Shown in pieces: positions 37,837 through 47,186 of a stretch of DNA of 64,000 bases. The stretch comes from Pseudomonas anguilliseptica. GTDB taxonomy: Bacteria > Pseudomonadota > Gammaproteobacteria > Pseudomonadales > Pseudomonadaceae. A program made the position numbers and the translations under genes. How positions within the stretch are numbered: position 1 is the first letter of the stretch; every line of letters starts with the position of its first letter. Under the pieces are notes generated by a model, which was not told the origin of the DNA, searched no databases, and saw only the letters and a program-made list of their open reading frames with translations. The DNA lies in assembly GCF_900105355.1 (NCBI RefSeq), contig NZ_FNSC01000001.1, positions 4,650,001-4,714,000 of the forward strand, given 5' to 3'.

Positions 37837-38318
37837 TTCAGCAGTGCTTCGATCTCTGCAGTCAGGTCTTCAGGCTTGGTGGTCGGGGCAAAGCGCTTGA
37901 TCACCGTGCCGTCGGCACTCAGCAGAAACTTGGTGAAGTTCCACTTGATGCCCTGGCTACCGAGCAGGCCCGGCGCGCTCTTCTTCAGGTTGACGAACAG
38001 CGGGTGGGCATCGCTGCCGTTCACATCAACCTTCTTGAACAGCGGGAAGCTCACACCGAAGTTCAACTCGCAGAATTCGCTGATCGCTCCCTCATCGCCC
38101 GGCTCCTGCTTGCCAAACTGGTTGCAGGGGAAGCCCAGCACCACCAGACCTTGATCTTTGTACTGTTGCCAGACGTTTTCCAAGCCTTTGTACTGCGGAG
38201 TGAAACCGCACTTGCTGGCGGTGTTGACCACCAATACGGCCTTCCCACCGAAATCGGCCAGGGTCTTCTGCTCGCCCTTGATGGTGGTAACCGGAATATC
38301 GAAGAGTGCGTTGCTCAT
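37833..38318 (-). CDS. Glutathione peroxidase family protein (Cys type)
   Basis: 161-aa thiol peroxidase. The catalytic tetrad is visible: Cys in NTASKCGFTPQY (Cys, not selenocysteine), Gln in GFPCNQFGKQEPG, and Trp/Asn in IKWNFTKFLL. It reduces H2O2 and organic peroxides, most likely with thioredoxin. ATG 38318 is chosen as MSNALFDIPV; the 15-residue extension upstream overlaps the operator and is rejected. First gene of the operon with ospR. Confidence 0.92.
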   Translation of the reverse strand: MSNALFDIPVTTIKGEQKTLADFGGKAVLVVNTASKCGFTPQYKGLENVWQQYKDQGLVVLGFPCNQFGKQEPGDEGAISEFCELNFGVSFPLFKKVDVNGSDAHPLFVNLKKSAPGLLGSQGIKWNFTKFLLSADGTVIKRFAPTTKPEDLTAEIEALLK

Positions 38319-38361
38319 GCTGGTCGTCCTGATAAGTAAGAGTGGATGCAAGATAGCGAGC

Positions 38362-38385
38362 AATTAAATTGCATGCAATTTAATT
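38362..38385. promoter_or_regulatory. 24-bp perfect palindrome, OspR/OhrR-type operator
   Basis: AATTAAATTGCA followed directly by its exact complement TGCAATTTAATT. It lies 44 bp before the gpx start. AT-rich palindromes with a CAAATT/AATTTG-like core are typical OhrR/OspR sites, so self-repression of gpx-ospR is inferred. Confidence 0.8.
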
Positions 38386-38396
38386 AAAGCAAAATA

Positions 38397-38417
38397 AGGC
38401 CCGCTGATAGCGGGCCT
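38397..38417 (-). terminator. Terminator of msrB
   Basis: AGGCCCGCT / AGCGGGCCT stem with a 3-base loop, followed on the minus strand by TTATTTT. Confidence 0.78.
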
Positions 38418-38428
38418 GTGCAATGGCA

Positions 38429-38824
38429 TTAAGCCTTAGGCACCAGCTTGAGCGATGCCGAGTTGATGCAATAACGCAGCCCCGTCGGCGCTGGCCCGTC
38501 GGGGAACACATGCCCAAGATGAGCATCACACTTGGCGCATTTGACTTCGATGCGGTGCATACCGTGATTGAAGTCATCCAGGCTACTGATAGCTTCACTG
38601 CTGACCGGCTGGAAGTAACTCGGCCAACCGCTGCCGGAGTCGTACTTGGCATCCGAGTCGAACAACTCAGCCTGGCAGCAGGCGCAGCGGTATATACCCG
38701 GTTCCTTGCTGTCGTGATACTGCCCGGTAAAAGCGCGTTCAGTGCCGCCCAGGCGGCAAACATGAAACTGCTCGTCGGAAAGCTCTTCGCGCCAGGCTTC
38801 CAGGGGTTTTTCCAGCTTGTCCAT
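38429..38824 (-). CDS. msrB: Peptide-methionine (R)-S-oxide reductase MsrB
   Basis: Repairs Met-R-sulfoxide in proteins. The 131-aa protein has both zinc CxxC pairs (CACC and CAKC), the [11 protein letters not shown] substrate loop and the catalytic cysteine in [10 protein letters not shown]. The start ATG 38824 gives [13 protein letters not shown], the usual N-terminus. It lies upstream of gpx-ospR on the same strand but with a terminator and operator between, so it is probably a separate unit. With the free-Met-sulfoxide reductase at 32405 broken, this may be the only R-specific Msr in the window. Confidence 0.94.
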   Translation of the reverse strand: MDKLEKPLEAWREELSDEQFHVCRLGGTERAFTGQYHDSKEPGIYRCACCQAELFDSDAKYDSGSGWPSYFQPVSSEAISSLDDFNHGMHRIEVKCAKCDAHLGHVFPDGPAPTGLRYCINSASLKLVPKA

Positions 38825-39147
38825 GGTCAGAATCCTCAATAAAAACGCCAAAAGCGATATTCAATATCACGTGACAACGACCTAAATGGAGCCACGAAGA
38901 CGCACAGGTGGCGGCCATGGATGGCACAGCACAAAACGCCAGGAGCGCTTTTGCGCGCAGCCCCGAAGGGGTGAAGCACATGGATGTGCTGAGCACAAAA
39001 AAGCCCAACCAGTACCTTTGCCAAGGTCGGGCTGCCACGTATCATTCGACCCCAGTCTGTCACCGGCGTTACAACCTGCCAAGGCGCGTCATATCGCGAC
39101 TGCTTACAGGGTAATTCAGCGACGTTTCTCCATTCGGGATCACTTAC
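38825..39147. promoter_or_regulatory. 323-bp gap between divergent msrB and alaA
   Basis: No open frame with coding character. It contains short palindromes (GGCCATGGATGGC near 38916, CACATGGATGTG near 38979) and must hold both promoters. The GGCCATGGATGGC-like motif also occurs after cysB near 16880. GGGATC with no clear ribosome site lies before the alaA ATG. Confidence 0.45.
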
Positions 39148-40359
39148 ATGCAGTTCAGCAAATCGAACAAGCTCGCCAACGTCTGCTACGACATCCGCGG
39201 GCCGGTGCTCAAGCACGCCAAGCGCCTGGAAGAGGAAGGTCACCGCATCCTCAAGCTGAACATCGGCAACCCGGCACCGTTTGGTTTCGAAGCGCCTGAA
39301 GAGATTCTCCAGGACGTGATCCGCAATCTGCCCACCGCCCAGGGTTACAGCGACTCCAAGGGCCTGTTCAGCGCACGCAAGGCGGTGATGCAGTACTACC
39401 AGCAGAAGCAGGTGGAAGGCGTTGGCATCGAGGATATCTACCTGGGCAACGGCGTGTCCGAGCTGATCGTAATGGCCATGCAGGCGCTGCTCAATAACGG
39501 TGACGAAGTGCTGATCCCGGCACCGGATTACCCGCTGTGGACTGCAGCCGTGGCTTTGGCTGGCGGCAAGCCGGTGCATTACCTGTGCGACGAGCAGGCA
39601 GGCTGGTTCCCCGATATCGCCGACATGAAGGCCAAGATCACCCCGAACACCAAGGCGCTGGTGCTGATCAACCCGAACAACCCCACCGGTGCGGTGTATT
39701 CCAAAGAAGTGCTACTGGATATCGTCGAACTGGCCCGCCAGCACAACTTGGTGCTGTTCTCCGATGAGATCTACGACAAGATCCTCTACGACGAAGCCCA
39801 GCATATTTCTACAGCCTCGCTGGCACCAGATATGCTCTGCCTGACCTTCAACGGCCTGTCGAAGTCCTACCGCGTGGCCGGTTTCCGCTCCGGCTGGGTA
39901 GCGATTTCCGGGCCCAAGCACCGCGCACAGAGCTATATCGAAGGCATCGACATCCTCGCTAACATGCGCCTGTGCGCCAACGTGCCGAGCCAGCATGCAA
40001 TCCAGACCGCACTCGGCGGCTACCAGAGCATCAATGATCTGGTGCTGCCGCAAGGCCGTCTGCTGGAGCAGCGCAATCGCACCTGGGAGTTGCTCAACGA
40101 CATTCCAGGGGTCAGCTGCGTCAAGCCGATGGGCGCGCTGTATGCCTTCCCGAAGATCGACCCGAAAGTCTGCCCGATCCATAACGACGAGAAATTCGTC
40201 CTCGATCTGCTGCTCTCGGAAAAGCTGCTGATCGTCCAGGGCACCGCCTTCAACTGGCCGTGGCCAGATCACTTCCGCGTGGTCACCCTGCCGCGGGTGG
40301 ATGAGCTGGAAATGGCCATCGGCCGCATCGGTAGCTTCCTCAAGACTTACCAACAGTAA
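39148..40359 (+). CDS. alaA: Alanine transaminase AlaA-type aminotransferase
   Basis: Makes alanine from pyruvate with glutamate as donor. The 403-aa fold-type I protein begins QFSKSNKLANVCYDIRGPV, has the PLP elements NPNNPTGAVYS and FSDEIYDKILYD, the Schiff-base Lys in NGLSKSYRVAGFRSGW and the C-terminal FRVVTLPRVDELE. It matches E. coli AlaA in layout. It leads a probable operon with the SDR and the small conserved gene (gaps of 12 and 2 bp). Confidence 0.92.
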   Translation: MQFSKSNKLANVCYDIRGPVLKHAKRLEEEGHRILKLNIGNPAPFGFEAPEEILQDVIRNLPTAQGYSDSKGLFSARKAVMQYYQQKQVEGVGIEDIYLGNGVSELIVMAMQALLNNGDEVLIPAPDYPLWTAAVALAGGKPVHYLCDEQAGWFPDIADMKAKITPNTKALVLINPNNPTGAVYSKEVLLDIVELARQHNLVLFSDEIYDKILYDEAQHISTASLAPDMLCLTFNGLSKSYRVAGFRSGWVAISGPKHRAQSYIEGIDILANMRLCANVPSQHAIQTALGGYQSINDLVLPQGRLLEQRNRTWELLNDIPGVSCVKPMGALYAFPKIDPKVCPIHNDEKFVLDLLLSEKLLIVQGTAFNWPWPDHFRVVTLPRVDELEMAIGRIGSFLKTYQQ

Positions 40360-40371
40360 TCGGAGCAACCC

Positions 40372-41118
40372 ATGAGCCAGGGCAAACGCTATCTGCTGAC
40401 CGGAGCCAGTTCGGGCATCGGTGCTGCCCTGGCCCGCGAGTTGGCGGCCAAGGGTTACGACCTGGCGCTGGCCGCACGCCGCGAGGACAGCCTGCACCTG
40501 CTGGCCGCCGAGCTGCAGGCGCGCTTTCAGCGCAAGGTGGTGGTGTTGCCGCTGGATGTAACAGATTACGCGGCCTGTCAGGACGCCGTCGGCATGGCCG
40601 CCAATGCACTCGGCGGGCTCGACGGGATAATTGCCAATGCCGGTATTGGTCTCGCCGGTCAGGCCGGGACCGGACGCTTTGATCGCTACCGGCAAACGCT
40701 GGAAACCAACCTGCTAGGTGCCATCGCCTGCCTGGATGGGGCCACTCAGCTGTTCCTTGAACAGGGTCACGGCCACCTGGTAGCCATCGCCTCGGTGGCC
40801 GGCAAGCGCGGCCTACCCGCTTCTGCGGGTTATTCGGCCAGCAAAGCCGGACTGATCAGCTACATGGAGTCCCTGGAGCTGGAACTGTACCGCACCGCCC
40901 TGGATACCACCCTGATCCTGCCGGGCTACATCGACACACCGATCAATCAGGGCACCGGCCCGCGTCCTTTTCTGATCGACGTTGAACGCGGCGCCGCACT
41001 TATCGCCCGCCATATTGAAAAACGCAGTAGCAGCGCTTACGTCCCCGGCTGGCCCTGGGCATTGATTGGCCGCCTGCTGCCCTGGTTACCCACCACACTG
41101 ATTGCCAGAGCGCTCTAA
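40372..41118 (+). CDS. Short-chain dehydrogenase/reductase
   Basis: 248-aa SDR with TGASSGIG near residue 11, NAGIGLAG near 88 and catalytic Ser/Tyr/Lys in ASVAGKRGLPASAGYSASKAG. Arg residues after the second strand (AARRED) favour NADP(H). The hydrophobic C-terminus (WPWALIGRLLPWLP) is common in lipid-acting SDRs of this group. Substrate unknown. It lies 12 bp after alaA. Confidence 0.85.
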   Translation: MSQGKRYLLTGASSGIGAALARELAAKGYDLALAARREDSLHLLAAELQARFQRKVVVLPLDVTDYAACQDAVGMAANALGGLDGIIANAGIGLAGQAGTGRFDRYRQTLETNLLGAIACLDGATQLFLEQGHGHLVAIASVAGKRGLPASAGYSASKAGLISYMESLELELYRTALDTTLILPGYIDTPINQGTGPRPFLIDVERGAALIARHIEKRSSSAYVPGWPWALIGRLLPWLPTTLIARAL

Positions 41119-41120
41119 GC

Positions 41121-41564
41121 ATGGACCTGCAGATCGACGACTTCTACAAGGATGCCGCCGCTGGCATGCTGACCCTGTACCAGGCGTTCCCCAGCAAAGT
41201 CGCGCTGTATGTCGAAGACCTGATCGGCCGCGAAGAGCCGGACGAGTTCGGCCTGCCCACGCCACGCCATCAAAGCTGCCTAGGCGCCCTGCTGTGGCTG
41301 GCCGAGGAAGGCTATATCCGCTTCGACTCGACCATCGGTTACGACGCCCTGGATCAAGCCGTACTCAGCGAAAAAGGCTTTCTGCGCCTGACTCGCGGTG
41401 TGCCCCACGCCCTGCGCGAGGGCGATGCCTTGCCGCCCAGCGTGCGCCGCGTACATGCGACCCTGGCCTTTCAGCTGCGCGAAGCACTGGGCCAGCGCCA
41501 TGGCGAACGCGTCGCCCGCCTGCTGTTCGAATCCAGCCTGAACAGCGCAAACGACATAGTTTGA
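41121..41564 (+). CDS. Conserved protein of unknown function (between alaA and htpX)
   Basis: 147-aa soluble protein starting 2 bp after the SDR stop. The central part (LGALLWLAEEGYIRFDSTI followed by ALDQAVLSEKGFLRL) resembles a winged-helix fold, with DALDQAVLSEKG like the wing approach in MarR/PadR proteins. No enzyme motif is visible. Homologues sit at the same place before htpX in pseudomonads as I remember. Function unknown. Confidence 0.75.
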   Translation: MDLQIDDFYKDAAAGMLTLYQAFPSKVALYVEDLIGREEPDEFGLPTPRHQSCLGALLWLAEEGYIRFDSTIGYDALDQAVLSEKGFLRLTRGVPHALREGDALPPSVRRVHATLAFQLREALGQRHGERVARLLFESSLNSANDIV

Positions 41565-41707
41565 AATAGTCGCCAGGTTGAAGTGCCTGGGGGGCGCCCT
41601 TATATAGCCGTCATAACCAATAGTGGCCGTTGAAAACCAGGCGAAGCAGCCAACACAGGGTTTTCAGCGGCCTGATAGATCTTTCCCGTGAGGAGTCTCA
41701 ATACACC

Positions 41708-42583
41708 ATGATGCGCATTATGCTGTTCCTGGCCACCAACATTGCGGTGTTAATCATCGCCAGCATCACCCTGAAGTTGCTTGGGGTCGACCGCTTTACC
41801 GGCCAGAACTATGGCAGCCTGCTGGTTTTCTGCGCCGTGTTCGGTTTCGCCGGCTCGCTGATTTCGCTGCTGCTGTCCAAGTGGATGGCGAAGATGAGCA
41901 CCAAAACCGAAATCATCACCCAGCCACGCACCCGTCATGAACAGTGGCTGCTGCAGACCGTGGAGGAGCTTTCCCGCGAAGCCGGGATCAAGATGCCGGA
42001 AGTGGGTATCTTCCCGGCCTATGAGTCCAACGCCTTCGCCACCGGCTGGAACAAGAACGATGCCCTGGTAGCTGTCAGCCAGGGCCTGCTGGAACGTTTC
42101 TCGCCTGATGAAGTGCGCGCCGTACTGGCCCACGAAATCGGCCACGTGGCCAACGGTGACATGGTCACCCTGGCACTGATCCAAGGCGTCGTGAACACCT
42201 TTGTGATGTTCTTCGCACGGATCTTCGGCAACTTCGTTGACCGCGTAATTCTGAAAAACGAAGGTGAGGGCCACGGTATCGGCTACATCGTGGCAACCAT
42301 CTTCGCCGAGCTTGTTCTGGGCATCCTGGCCAGCATCATCGTTATGTGGTTCTCGCGTAAGCGCGAATTCAAGGCTGACGAAGCCGGTGCACGCCTGGCC
42401 GGCACTGGCGCGATGATCGCCGCCCTGCAACGCCTGCGCGCTGAACAGGAAGTGCCTGTGACCATGCCTAACAGCCTGACCGCCTTCGGCATCAACGGCG
42501 GCCTGAAAGGCGGCCTGGCTGGCCTGCTGATGACTCACCCGCCACTGGAAGTGCGTATCGAAGCCCTGCGTCAGCGCGGCTAA
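41708..42583 (+). CDS. htpX: Membrane-bound zinc protease HtpX
   Basis: 291-aa M48 metalloprotease of the inner membrane that degrades misfolded membrane proteins. It has two N-terminal membrane segments (about residues 4-22 and 38-56), the zinc motif HEIGH near residue 140, two further membrane segments and the third zinc ligand Glu in [12 protein letters not shown]. The C-terminal [12 protein letters not shown] is typical. The start at 41708 ([11 protein letters not shown]) follows GAGGAG; the 26-residue extension upstream is not family-like. Confidence 0.95.
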   Translation: MMRIMLFLATNIAVLIIASITLKLLGVDRFTGQNYGSLLVFCAVFGFAGSLISLLLSKWMAKMSTKTEIITQPRTRHEQWLLQTVEELSREAGIKMPEVGIFPAYESNAFATGWNKNDALVAVSQGLLERFSPDEVRAVLAHEIGHVANGDMVTLALIQGVVNTFVMFFARIFGNFVDRVILKNEGEGHGIGYIVATIFAELVLGILASIIVMWFSRKREFKADEAGARLAGTGAMIAALQRLRAEQEVPVTMPNSLTAFGINGGLKGGLAGLLMTHPPLEVRIEALRQRG

Positions 42584-42594
42584 GTAGCAGAAGC

Positions 42595-42626
42595 AAAAAG
42601 GGCGACTCTTGAGTCGCCCTTTTTTG
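42595..42626 (+). terminator. Terminator of htpX
   Basis: AGGGCGACTC / GAGTCGCCCT stem followed by T6. It ends 11 bp before the stop of the convergent tpm gene. Confidence 0.88.
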
Positions 42627-42636
42627 TGGCTGTGAT

Positions 42637-43292
42637 TCAGTCTTTACGCAGCCGATAGACCCGCTCATCCAGGCGTTCAAGGCCGCGCTTGAGAAACTTC
42701 CAGTTGTCACCCAGCAATCACCGCACGCCAGCTCCTCGAGCTGCCAATCGGGCGTAAACAGCCGCTGCACCTCATCATCCGCAACGGCGAAGGGCGGGCC
42801 GTCCATCCGCGCCTGCTCATAGTCCAGACTCACCAGTACCCCCTGACAGCCGCTGGGTAGAAGTTGCATCAAATAGGCCACATAACGCGCGCGCATTTCT
42901 GGCGGCAATGCAATCAGTGCCGCACGATCATACAGCGCGGCGCAGCCGGCAAGCTGCTGCGCCGTCAGGGCAAAGAAATCACCGCAATAGATCTCTACAG
43001 CGCCAGCCCGATACAGCCTGAACGCACCGACTTCATTGACCTCCGGCTGCAGCTCGTGCTCGGCGAAGAAGTCCTCCACTGCACGCTGCGCCAGTTCAAC
43101 ACCGACGACTTGATAGCCCTGCCCCGCCAACCAGGCCAAATCCAGGCTCTTGCCACACAGCGGCACCAGCACCCGCGCGCCAATCGGCAAACCCAGCGCC
43201 GGCCAGTACTGCTGCAGATAGGGATTGACCTCAGGCAGATGAAAGCCGATCTCACTGCGTGCCCAACGCGCCTGCCAGAATTCTGCGTGCAT
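42637..43292 (-). pseudogene. tpm: Thiopurine/tellurite S-methyltransferase, 3' frameshift
   Basis: SAM-dependent methyltransferase; in pseudomonads Tpm methylates tellurite, selenite or thiopurines. Residues 1-190 match: [20 protein letters not shown], the SAM loop [20 protein letters not shown] and [14 protein letters not shown]. Near 42712-42720 one base is missing (coding GGTGATTGCTGG for GATnTGCTGG). Adding it gives [28 protein letters not shown] and a stop at 42637, exactly 218 aa, the family length. As written the frame runs to 42492 with an unrelated 75-residue tail. The lost part is the C-terminal substrate-side strand, so activity is unlikely. Confidence 0.87.
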
Positions 43293-43463
43293 ATCGCCTC
43301 CAGTAGATAATCAGCCAAAGATCCTGCCGTAACACAGCCAATAAGGCCAAGGAATTCAGTCCGTATAAACCCATCTATTAAAACGATACAAACACCCAGA
43401 CTTTTGCGCTTATATGCACAGATTGGCTGATGGAAAATGCAAGCAATCCATCAGGAGTCTGTC

Positions 43464-44234
43464 ATGTCATTACCCAGCCTGTTTATCTCCCACGGCTCCC
43501 CCATGCTGGCCTTGCAACCCGGTGCCAGCGGTCCAGCCCTCGCCCGCTTAGCCAGCCAATTGCCCAAGCCACGCGCGATTGTGGTGGTTTCGGCGCACTG
43601 GGAAAGCCGCGAGTTGCAGGTAGGCAGTGCGGCACAACCGCGAACCTGGCATGACTTTGGCGGTTTTCCTGCCGAGCTCTACCAAGTGCAATACCCAGCG
43701 CCTGGCAACCCAACGCTGGCGGCGGAAATAATCCAACTGCTGGCCGCAGCCAACTTGCCAGCACAGCTCAACGCTGAGCGACCGCTGGATCACGGCGCCT
43801 GGGTACCGCTGTCGTTGATGTACCCGCAAGCCGATATACCCGTGGTGCAGGTCTCGCTACCTAGCCAGCAAGGCCCAGCCCTGCAACGCCAGGTCGGCCA
43901 GGCTCTGACCAACCTGCGCGCACAGGGCGTACTGTTGATCGGTTCCGGTAGCATCACCCACAACCTGGGCGAACTGAACTGGCAAGCCGGACCGGAACAG
44001 ATCAAACCCTGGACCCAAGCCTTCCGTGACTGGGTGGTGAACACGCTGGCCGAGCCGAACAACGCCGCCCTCGACGATTACCGCCGGCAGGCCCCTTACG
44101 CCGAACGCAACCACCCCAGCGACGAACACCTGCTGCCACTGTTCTTTGCCGCAGGCGCTGGCGGGCAGTTCAGGGTCGAGCACAGCGGTTTCACGCTTGG
44201 CGCGCTAGGCATGGATATCTACAGCTTCACGTAA
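43464..44234 (+). CDS. DODA-type extradiol ring-opening dioxygenase (YgiD-like)
   Basis: 256-aa class III extradiol dioxygenase family protein. The metal-site histidines are in LFISHGSPMLAL, HGAWVPLSLMYP and GSGSITHNLGEL, and VVSAHWESRELQVG is conserved. Relatives open the ring of 4,5-DOPA and other catechols. The start at 43464 has CAGGAG ahead; an ATG 27 bp upstream is less likely. It stands alone, with a terminator after it. Confidence 0.87.
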   Translation: MSLPSLFISHGSPMLALQPGASGPALARLASQLPKPRAIVVVSAHWESRELQVGSAAQPRTWHDFGGFPAELYQVQYPAPGNPTLAAEIIQLLAAANLPAQLNAERPLDHGAWVPLSLMYPQADIPVVQVSLPSQQGPALQRQVGQALTNLRAQGVLLIGSGSITHNLGELNWQAGPEQIKPWTQAFRDWVVNTLAEPNNAALDDYRRQAPYAERNHPSDEHLLPLFFAAGAGGQFRVEHSGFTLGALGMDIYSFT

Positions 44235-44264
44235 GCCATACGCCCAACACGTAACAGCAATAAA

Positions 44265-44287
44265 AAGCCCCGCACTAGGCGGGGCTT
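44265..44287. terminator. Terminator between YgiD-like and DEAD-box genes
   Basis: AAGCCCCGC-ACTAG-GCGGGGCTT stem with A5 before and T-rich sequence after; it can serve both convergent transcripts. Confidence 0.85.
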
Positions 44288-44304
44288 GTTTATTCAACGA
44301 AGAA

Positions 44305-45987
44305 TCAATCTTCGCGATAACGACGCAGCTTCAGCGGTTTGCCACCGACGCGGGTGTCTTTCAGCTTGGCCAGCAGACGCTCCAGACCTTCTTCCGGCAG
44401 CTCAACCAGGCTGAAGCTTTCGCGTACCTGGATGCGGCCGATAGCTTCGCGAACCAGGCCGCCTTCGTTGAGGATGGCGCCGAGCAGGTTCTTCGCGGCA
44501 ATACCATCACGCGCGCCCAGCGCGGTGCGGCAACGGGCACGGCCTTCGGCCAGCGGCACCGGAGCACGACGCTCACGGCTGCCTTCACGATCAGGACGCT
44601 CAGAACGGTCACCGCGCTCACTACGCTCACGCGGGCCACTGCTACCAGGAACCAGTGGCTGGTCACGTTCAACTTCAGCCAGGGTCAGCGCTTGGCCATT
44701 GGTGGCCTTGCGCAGCAGGGCTGCGGCCAGAGCACGCGGACTGCAACCAATGTCAGCAGTCAGACGATCGAGCAGATCACCGTGGCTGGCTTCGGCATCA
44801 GCCACCAGCGGCGCCAGGCTGTTGGTGAGCTTCTTGATGCGCGCGTCCATCACTTGCTGAGCGTTCGGCAACTTGACCTCGCCAACCTTCTGCCCGGTTA
44901 CACGCTCAATCACCTGCAGCATGCGGCGCTCACGCGGCGTTACCAGCAGCAGCGCGCGACCGGTACGGCCAGCACGGCCAGTACGGCCGATACGGTGTAC
45001 GTAGGATTCAGGGTCATACGGCATATCCACGTTCATCACGTGGGTGATACGCGGCACGTCGAGGCCGCGAGCAGCAACGTCGGTGGCGATCACGATGTCC
45101 AGACGGCCATCTTTCAGCGAGTCGATCACCCGCTCACGCTGGTTCTGCGCGATGTCGCCGTTCAGAGCAGCGGCCTTGTAGCCCTTGGCTTCCAGCGCGG
45201 CGGCCAGGTCCAGGGTGGCTTGCTTGGTACGCACGAAACCGATCAGCGCATCGAACTCTTCAACTTCCAGCAGACGCAGGACGGCGGCGTGCTTCTGGTC
45301 AGCGTGAACCATCAGGTGCGCCTGCTCGATGGCAGTCACAGTCTGGGTTTTCGAGGCGATCTTGATGTGTTGCGGCTCGCGCAGGTGTTTCTCTGCGATG
45401 GCGCGGATCGAGTGCGGCAGGGTCGCGGAGAACAGCACGCTCTGACGGCTGGCCGGCATGGCTTCGAAGATCACTTCGAGGTCATCCATAAAGCCCAGCT
45501 TGAGCATTTCGTCGGCTTCGTCGAGCACCAGATACTGGATAGTCGACAGCACTTTCTCGTCGCGACGCAGGTGGTCAACCAGACGGCCCGGAGTGGCGAC
45601 GATAACTTGCGCGCCCTGGCGGATGGCTTTCAGCTGCGGGCCCATCGGCGCGCCGCCGTAAACGGCCACTACGTTGAGGCCAGGCATCTGCTTGGAATAG
45701 GTTTCAAAGGCGGTGGCCACTTGCAGGGCCAGCTCACGGGTCGGCGCGAGGATCAGCGCCTGCGGCTCGCGCTTGGCCGGGTCGATCTTCGACAGGATCG
45801 GCAGAGCGAAGGCGGCGGTCTTGCCGGTGCCGGTCTGCGCCTGACCGATCATGTCCTGACCGGACAGGATCACAGGAATGGCCTGCGCCTGAATCGGCGA
45901 CGGCTCTTCGTAACCAACAGCGGTCAGTGCAGCGAGAATATTGGAATTGAGTCCGAGTGCGGCGAAGCCGCCGGTTTCCTGGGTCAT
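44305..45987 (-). CDS. deaD: ATP-dependent DEAD-box RNA helicase DeaD/CsdA
   Basis: 560-aa RNA helicase acting in ribosome assembly and mRNA turnover, chiefly in the cold. It has Q-motif EEPSPIQAQAIP, AQTGTGKTAAF (I), PTRELALQV (Ia), LDEADEML (II), SATLP (III), ATDVAARGLDVP (V) and HRIGRTGRAGR (VI). An Arg/Glu/Ser-rich linker (about 450-490) and a C-terminal DbpA-type RNA-binding domain follow (LGAILNEGGLVREAIGRIQV). The start is ATG 45987. The 374 bp upstream, shared with the crotonase gene, contain no gene and may include a long 5' leader, as is usual for this cold-shock gene. Confidence 0.94.
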   Translation of the reverse strand: MTQETGGFAALGLNSNILAALTAVGYEEPSPIQAQAIPVILSGQDMIGQAQTGTGKTAAFALPILSKIDPAKREPQALILAPTRELALQVATAFETYSKQMPGLNVVAVYGGAPMGPQLKAIRQGAQVIVATPGRLVDHLRRDEKVLSTIQYLVLDEADEMLKLGFMDDLEVIFEAMPASRQSVLFSATLPHSIRAIAEKHLREPQHIKIASKTQTVTAIEQAHLMVHADQKHAAVLRLLEVEEFDALIGFVRTKQATLDLAAALEAKGYKAAALNGDIAQNQRERVIDSLKDGRLDIVIATDVAARGLDVPRITHVMNVDMPYDPESYVHRIGRTGRAGRTGRALLLVTPRERRMLQVIERVTGQKVGEVKLPNAQQVMDARIKKLTNSLAPLVADAEASHGDLLDRLTADIGCSPRALAAALLRKATNGQALTLAEVERDQPLVPGSSGPRERSERGDRSERPDREGSRERRAPVPLAEGRARCRTALGARDGIAAKNLLGAILNEGGLVREAIGRIQVRESFSLVELPEEGLERLLAKLKDTRVGGKPLKLRRYRED

Positions 45988-46361
45988 GGGTCTGCCTCTA
46001 GTGCATCCGCAAAGACCCATGTTCCAAAGCTGCGCATGCCGTGTAAGACCCGAAGGTCACCCTGGCAGCTCTGTAGGCGGGGATTTGCGAAAACATGGTG
46101 ATAAATGAATCGTCAAGGATAGCCCGCTTTGCGGACTGGCTGCCGAAGTCAAGCTTCGGGCGATTTGCACTACCTGAACGTGGCCAAAAATTGACCGGCG
46201 CGCACTATACCGGAAAACCTGGCCGATGTGCCTGATTTTCTCTAAATAAGCCACAAATAGAGCCTGTGCCGTGCCGAATGGTCATCCTCTGGTAGCCTGC
46301 AAATGGCACGCTGCAGTAGCACAGCGCACACTTTCATAACCTGCCACAAGGACTCACCGCC

Positions 46362-47186
46362 ATGACCCAAAGCACCAGCGGCCGCGTCAGCCGTGAAAAA
46401 CGCGGCCAGATCATGTTGATCGGCCTGGACCGAGCGAGCAAACGCAACGCTTTCGACATGCCCATGCTTGATGACATGTGCCTGGCCTATGGTGAGTTCG
46501 AACGCGACAGCGAGGCGCGGGTGGCACTGGTATTTGCCCATGGTGAACACTTTACCGCTGGCTTGGACCTGGCCAATGTGGCGGCGCAGTTCGCCGCCGG
46601 CTGGAAGATACCTGAAGGCGGTTGCGATCCCTGGGGCGTGTTCGGCGGGCCACGGGTGAGCAAACCGGTGATCGTCGCCGCGCAAGGCTACTGCTACACC
46701 ATTGGCATCGAGCTGATGCTCGCCTCGGATATCAACCTGTGCGCCAGCAATACCCGTTTCGCCCAGATGGAAGTGCAGCGCGGCATCTTCCCCTTCGGCG
46801 GTGCCACTTTGCGCATGCATCAGACCGCTGGCTGGGGCAACGCCATGCGTTGGCTGCTGACGGGCGATGAGTTCGATGCTCACGAAGCCTATCGCCTGGG
46901 CTTTATCCAGCAGGTGGTGGCCAGTGAAGAACTGCTGCCCAAGGCGCTGTGGCTCGCCGAACGCATTGCCGCACAGGCCCCGCTGGGTGTGCAGGCAACC
47001 CTGGCCTCAGCACGTCAGGCCGTGGTCGAAGGCCCGGCTGCCGCAGCCGCAAACCTGCACCCCACCGTTACCCGTCTGATGGCCAGTGAAGATGCGCAGG
47101 AAGGTGTGCGAGCGATGCTGGAACGTCGCCCAGGTGATTTGCAAAGGACGCTGAGTTTCATAATCCGCGAGCTGTTAAGAACCTGA
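46362..47186 (+). CDS. Enoyl-CoA hydratase/isomerase (crotonase) family protein
   Basis: 274-aa crotonase-fold protein. Oxyanion-hole segments are GEHFTAGLDLANV and AAQGYCYTIGIELMLASDI, and FAQMEVQRGIFPFGGATLR holds the acidic active-site region. The substrate is unknown. The C-terminus looks altered: after RRPGD the text reads LQRTLSFIIRELLRT into a palindromic repeat. Removing one A from the AAA at 47143-47145 would give DLQGR and a stop at 47154 (263 aa), which fits the usual short RRPxxFxGR ending. The catalytic part is intact, so function may persist. The start has ACAAGGA ahead. Confidence 0.87.
   Translation: MTQSTSGRVSREKRGQIMLIGLDRASKRNAFDMPMLDDMCLAYGEFERDSEARVALVFAHGEHFTAGLDLANVAAQFAAGWKIPEGGCDPWGVFGGPRVSKPVIVAAQGYCYTIGIELMLASDINLCASNTRFAQMEVQRGIFPFGGATLRMHQTAGWGNAMRWLLTGDEFDAHEAYRLGFIQQVVASEELLPKALWLAERIAAQAPLGVQATLASARQAVVEGPAAAAANLHPTVTRLMASEDAQEGVRAMLERRPGDLQRTLSFIIRELLRT

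Noticed and set aside
37833..38318. Selenocysteine in the glutathione peroxidase
   Set aside because: The catalytic codon encodes Cys; there is no TGA at the site.
44692..46101. 469-codon plus-strand frame opposite the DEAD-box helicase
   Set aside because: All helicase motifs are on the other strand; this frame is His/Gln-rich shadow sequence.
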